The position numbers and the translations under genes are program-made. DNA of 64,000 nt from Actinomyces mediterranea (lineage in GTDB: Bacteria; Actinomycetota; Actinomycetes; Actinomycetales; Actinomycetaceae): assembly GCF_900155595.1 (NCBI RefSeq), contig NZ_FTPB01000003.1:568307-632306 (forward strand), read 5' to 3'. Shown piece after piece: positions 63,925 through 64,000 of the stretch (the first letter of the stretch is position 1; every line of letters begins with the position of its first letter). Below the pieces are notes generated by a model. That model did not search any database and was not told the DNA's origin. It was given only the letters and a program-made list of their open reading frames with translations.

Positions 63925-64000
63925 CTACGTTTCCTGAGTCTGTGCGGCGTGCTCGTCAGTCTGTGCGGCGTGCTCGTCGCGCAGCCGCGCGTTCTGCTTC
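63925..64000 (-). CDS. C-terminal end of unknown protein
   Basis: The last 24 codons of a gene that enters from the right edge, ending in KQNARLRDEHAAQT, a second DEHAAQT and QET before TAG. The seven-residue unit is encoded by a perfect 21-bp tandem duplication. A terminator follows, which supports a real gene end. Family cannot be told. Confidence 0.55.
   Translation of the reverse strand, partial: KQNARLRDEHAAQTDEHAAQTQET

Overview
The window looks like chromosome from a high-GC actinobacterium of the Actinomycetaceae (Actinomyces/Schaalia type). The grounds are high GC, a complete S10-spc-alpha ribosomal cluster of actinobacterial type, a TagF-type surface-polymer cluster, and a sortase-assembled fimbria with LPLTG shaft and tip proteins like those of oral Actinomyces. 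Genus is inferred from gene content only. Nearly every gene is on the minus strand; the exceptions are a short membrane protein, a large surface protein and coaA (14.5-18.3 kb).

Layout. (1) 1-12.2 kb: a tightly overlapped catabolic operon. Read in transcription order it holds two paralogous Cys/His-motif proteins, a DeoR-type regulator, a peptide-type ABC importer (lipoprotein, two permeases, two ATPases), a ceramidase-like hydrolase without signal peptide, a divergent NagB-like protein, NagA, a SIS-domain isomerase, a triosephosphate-isomerase-like protein and the start of a YjbQ/UPF0047 gene. It looks like a pathway for importing and breaking down an N-acylated amino-sugar compound whose identity is unknown. 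(2) 12.4-19.8 kb: glmS, a small membrane protein, an SGNH-hydrolase/VWA/PKD surface protein, coaA and glmM. (3) 20.4-39.9 kb: rpsI-rplM, truA, a polyphosphate-type glucokinase, then rplQ-rpoA-rpsK-rpsM-rpmJ-infA-map-adk-secY, rplO-rpmD-rpsE-rplR-rplF-rpsH-rpsN-rplE-rplX-rplN and rpsQ-rpmC-rplP-rpsC-rplV-rpsS-rplB-rplW-rplD-rplC-rpsJ, split by strong hairpin terminators. (4) 40.9-47.7 kb: sortase C, tip adhesin and shaft pilin. (5) 48-51.1 kb: a broken XRE gene, tRNA-Asn, rplL and rplJ with an attenuator leader, and a membrane-anchored proline-rich protein. (6) 52.1-61.8 kb: a cell-surface polymer operon with family 2 glycosyltransferase and TagF-like domains, an Asp2-like hydrolase fused to a hexapeptide acyltransferase, and two unknown proteins; its promoter-proximal part is visibly AT-richer than the rest of the window. 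(7) 61.8-63.9 kb: decayed IS481-like, IS256, XRE and LacI fragments, then the tail of one more gene.

The best candidates for undescribed biology are the amino-sugar operon (a NagB-like enzyme that has lost the family's phosphate loop, beside a cytosolic ceramidase-like protein), the surface-polymer operon with its Asp2-acyltransferase fusion, and a short repeat of about 130 bp with terminal inverted repeats, present twice plus one solo end.
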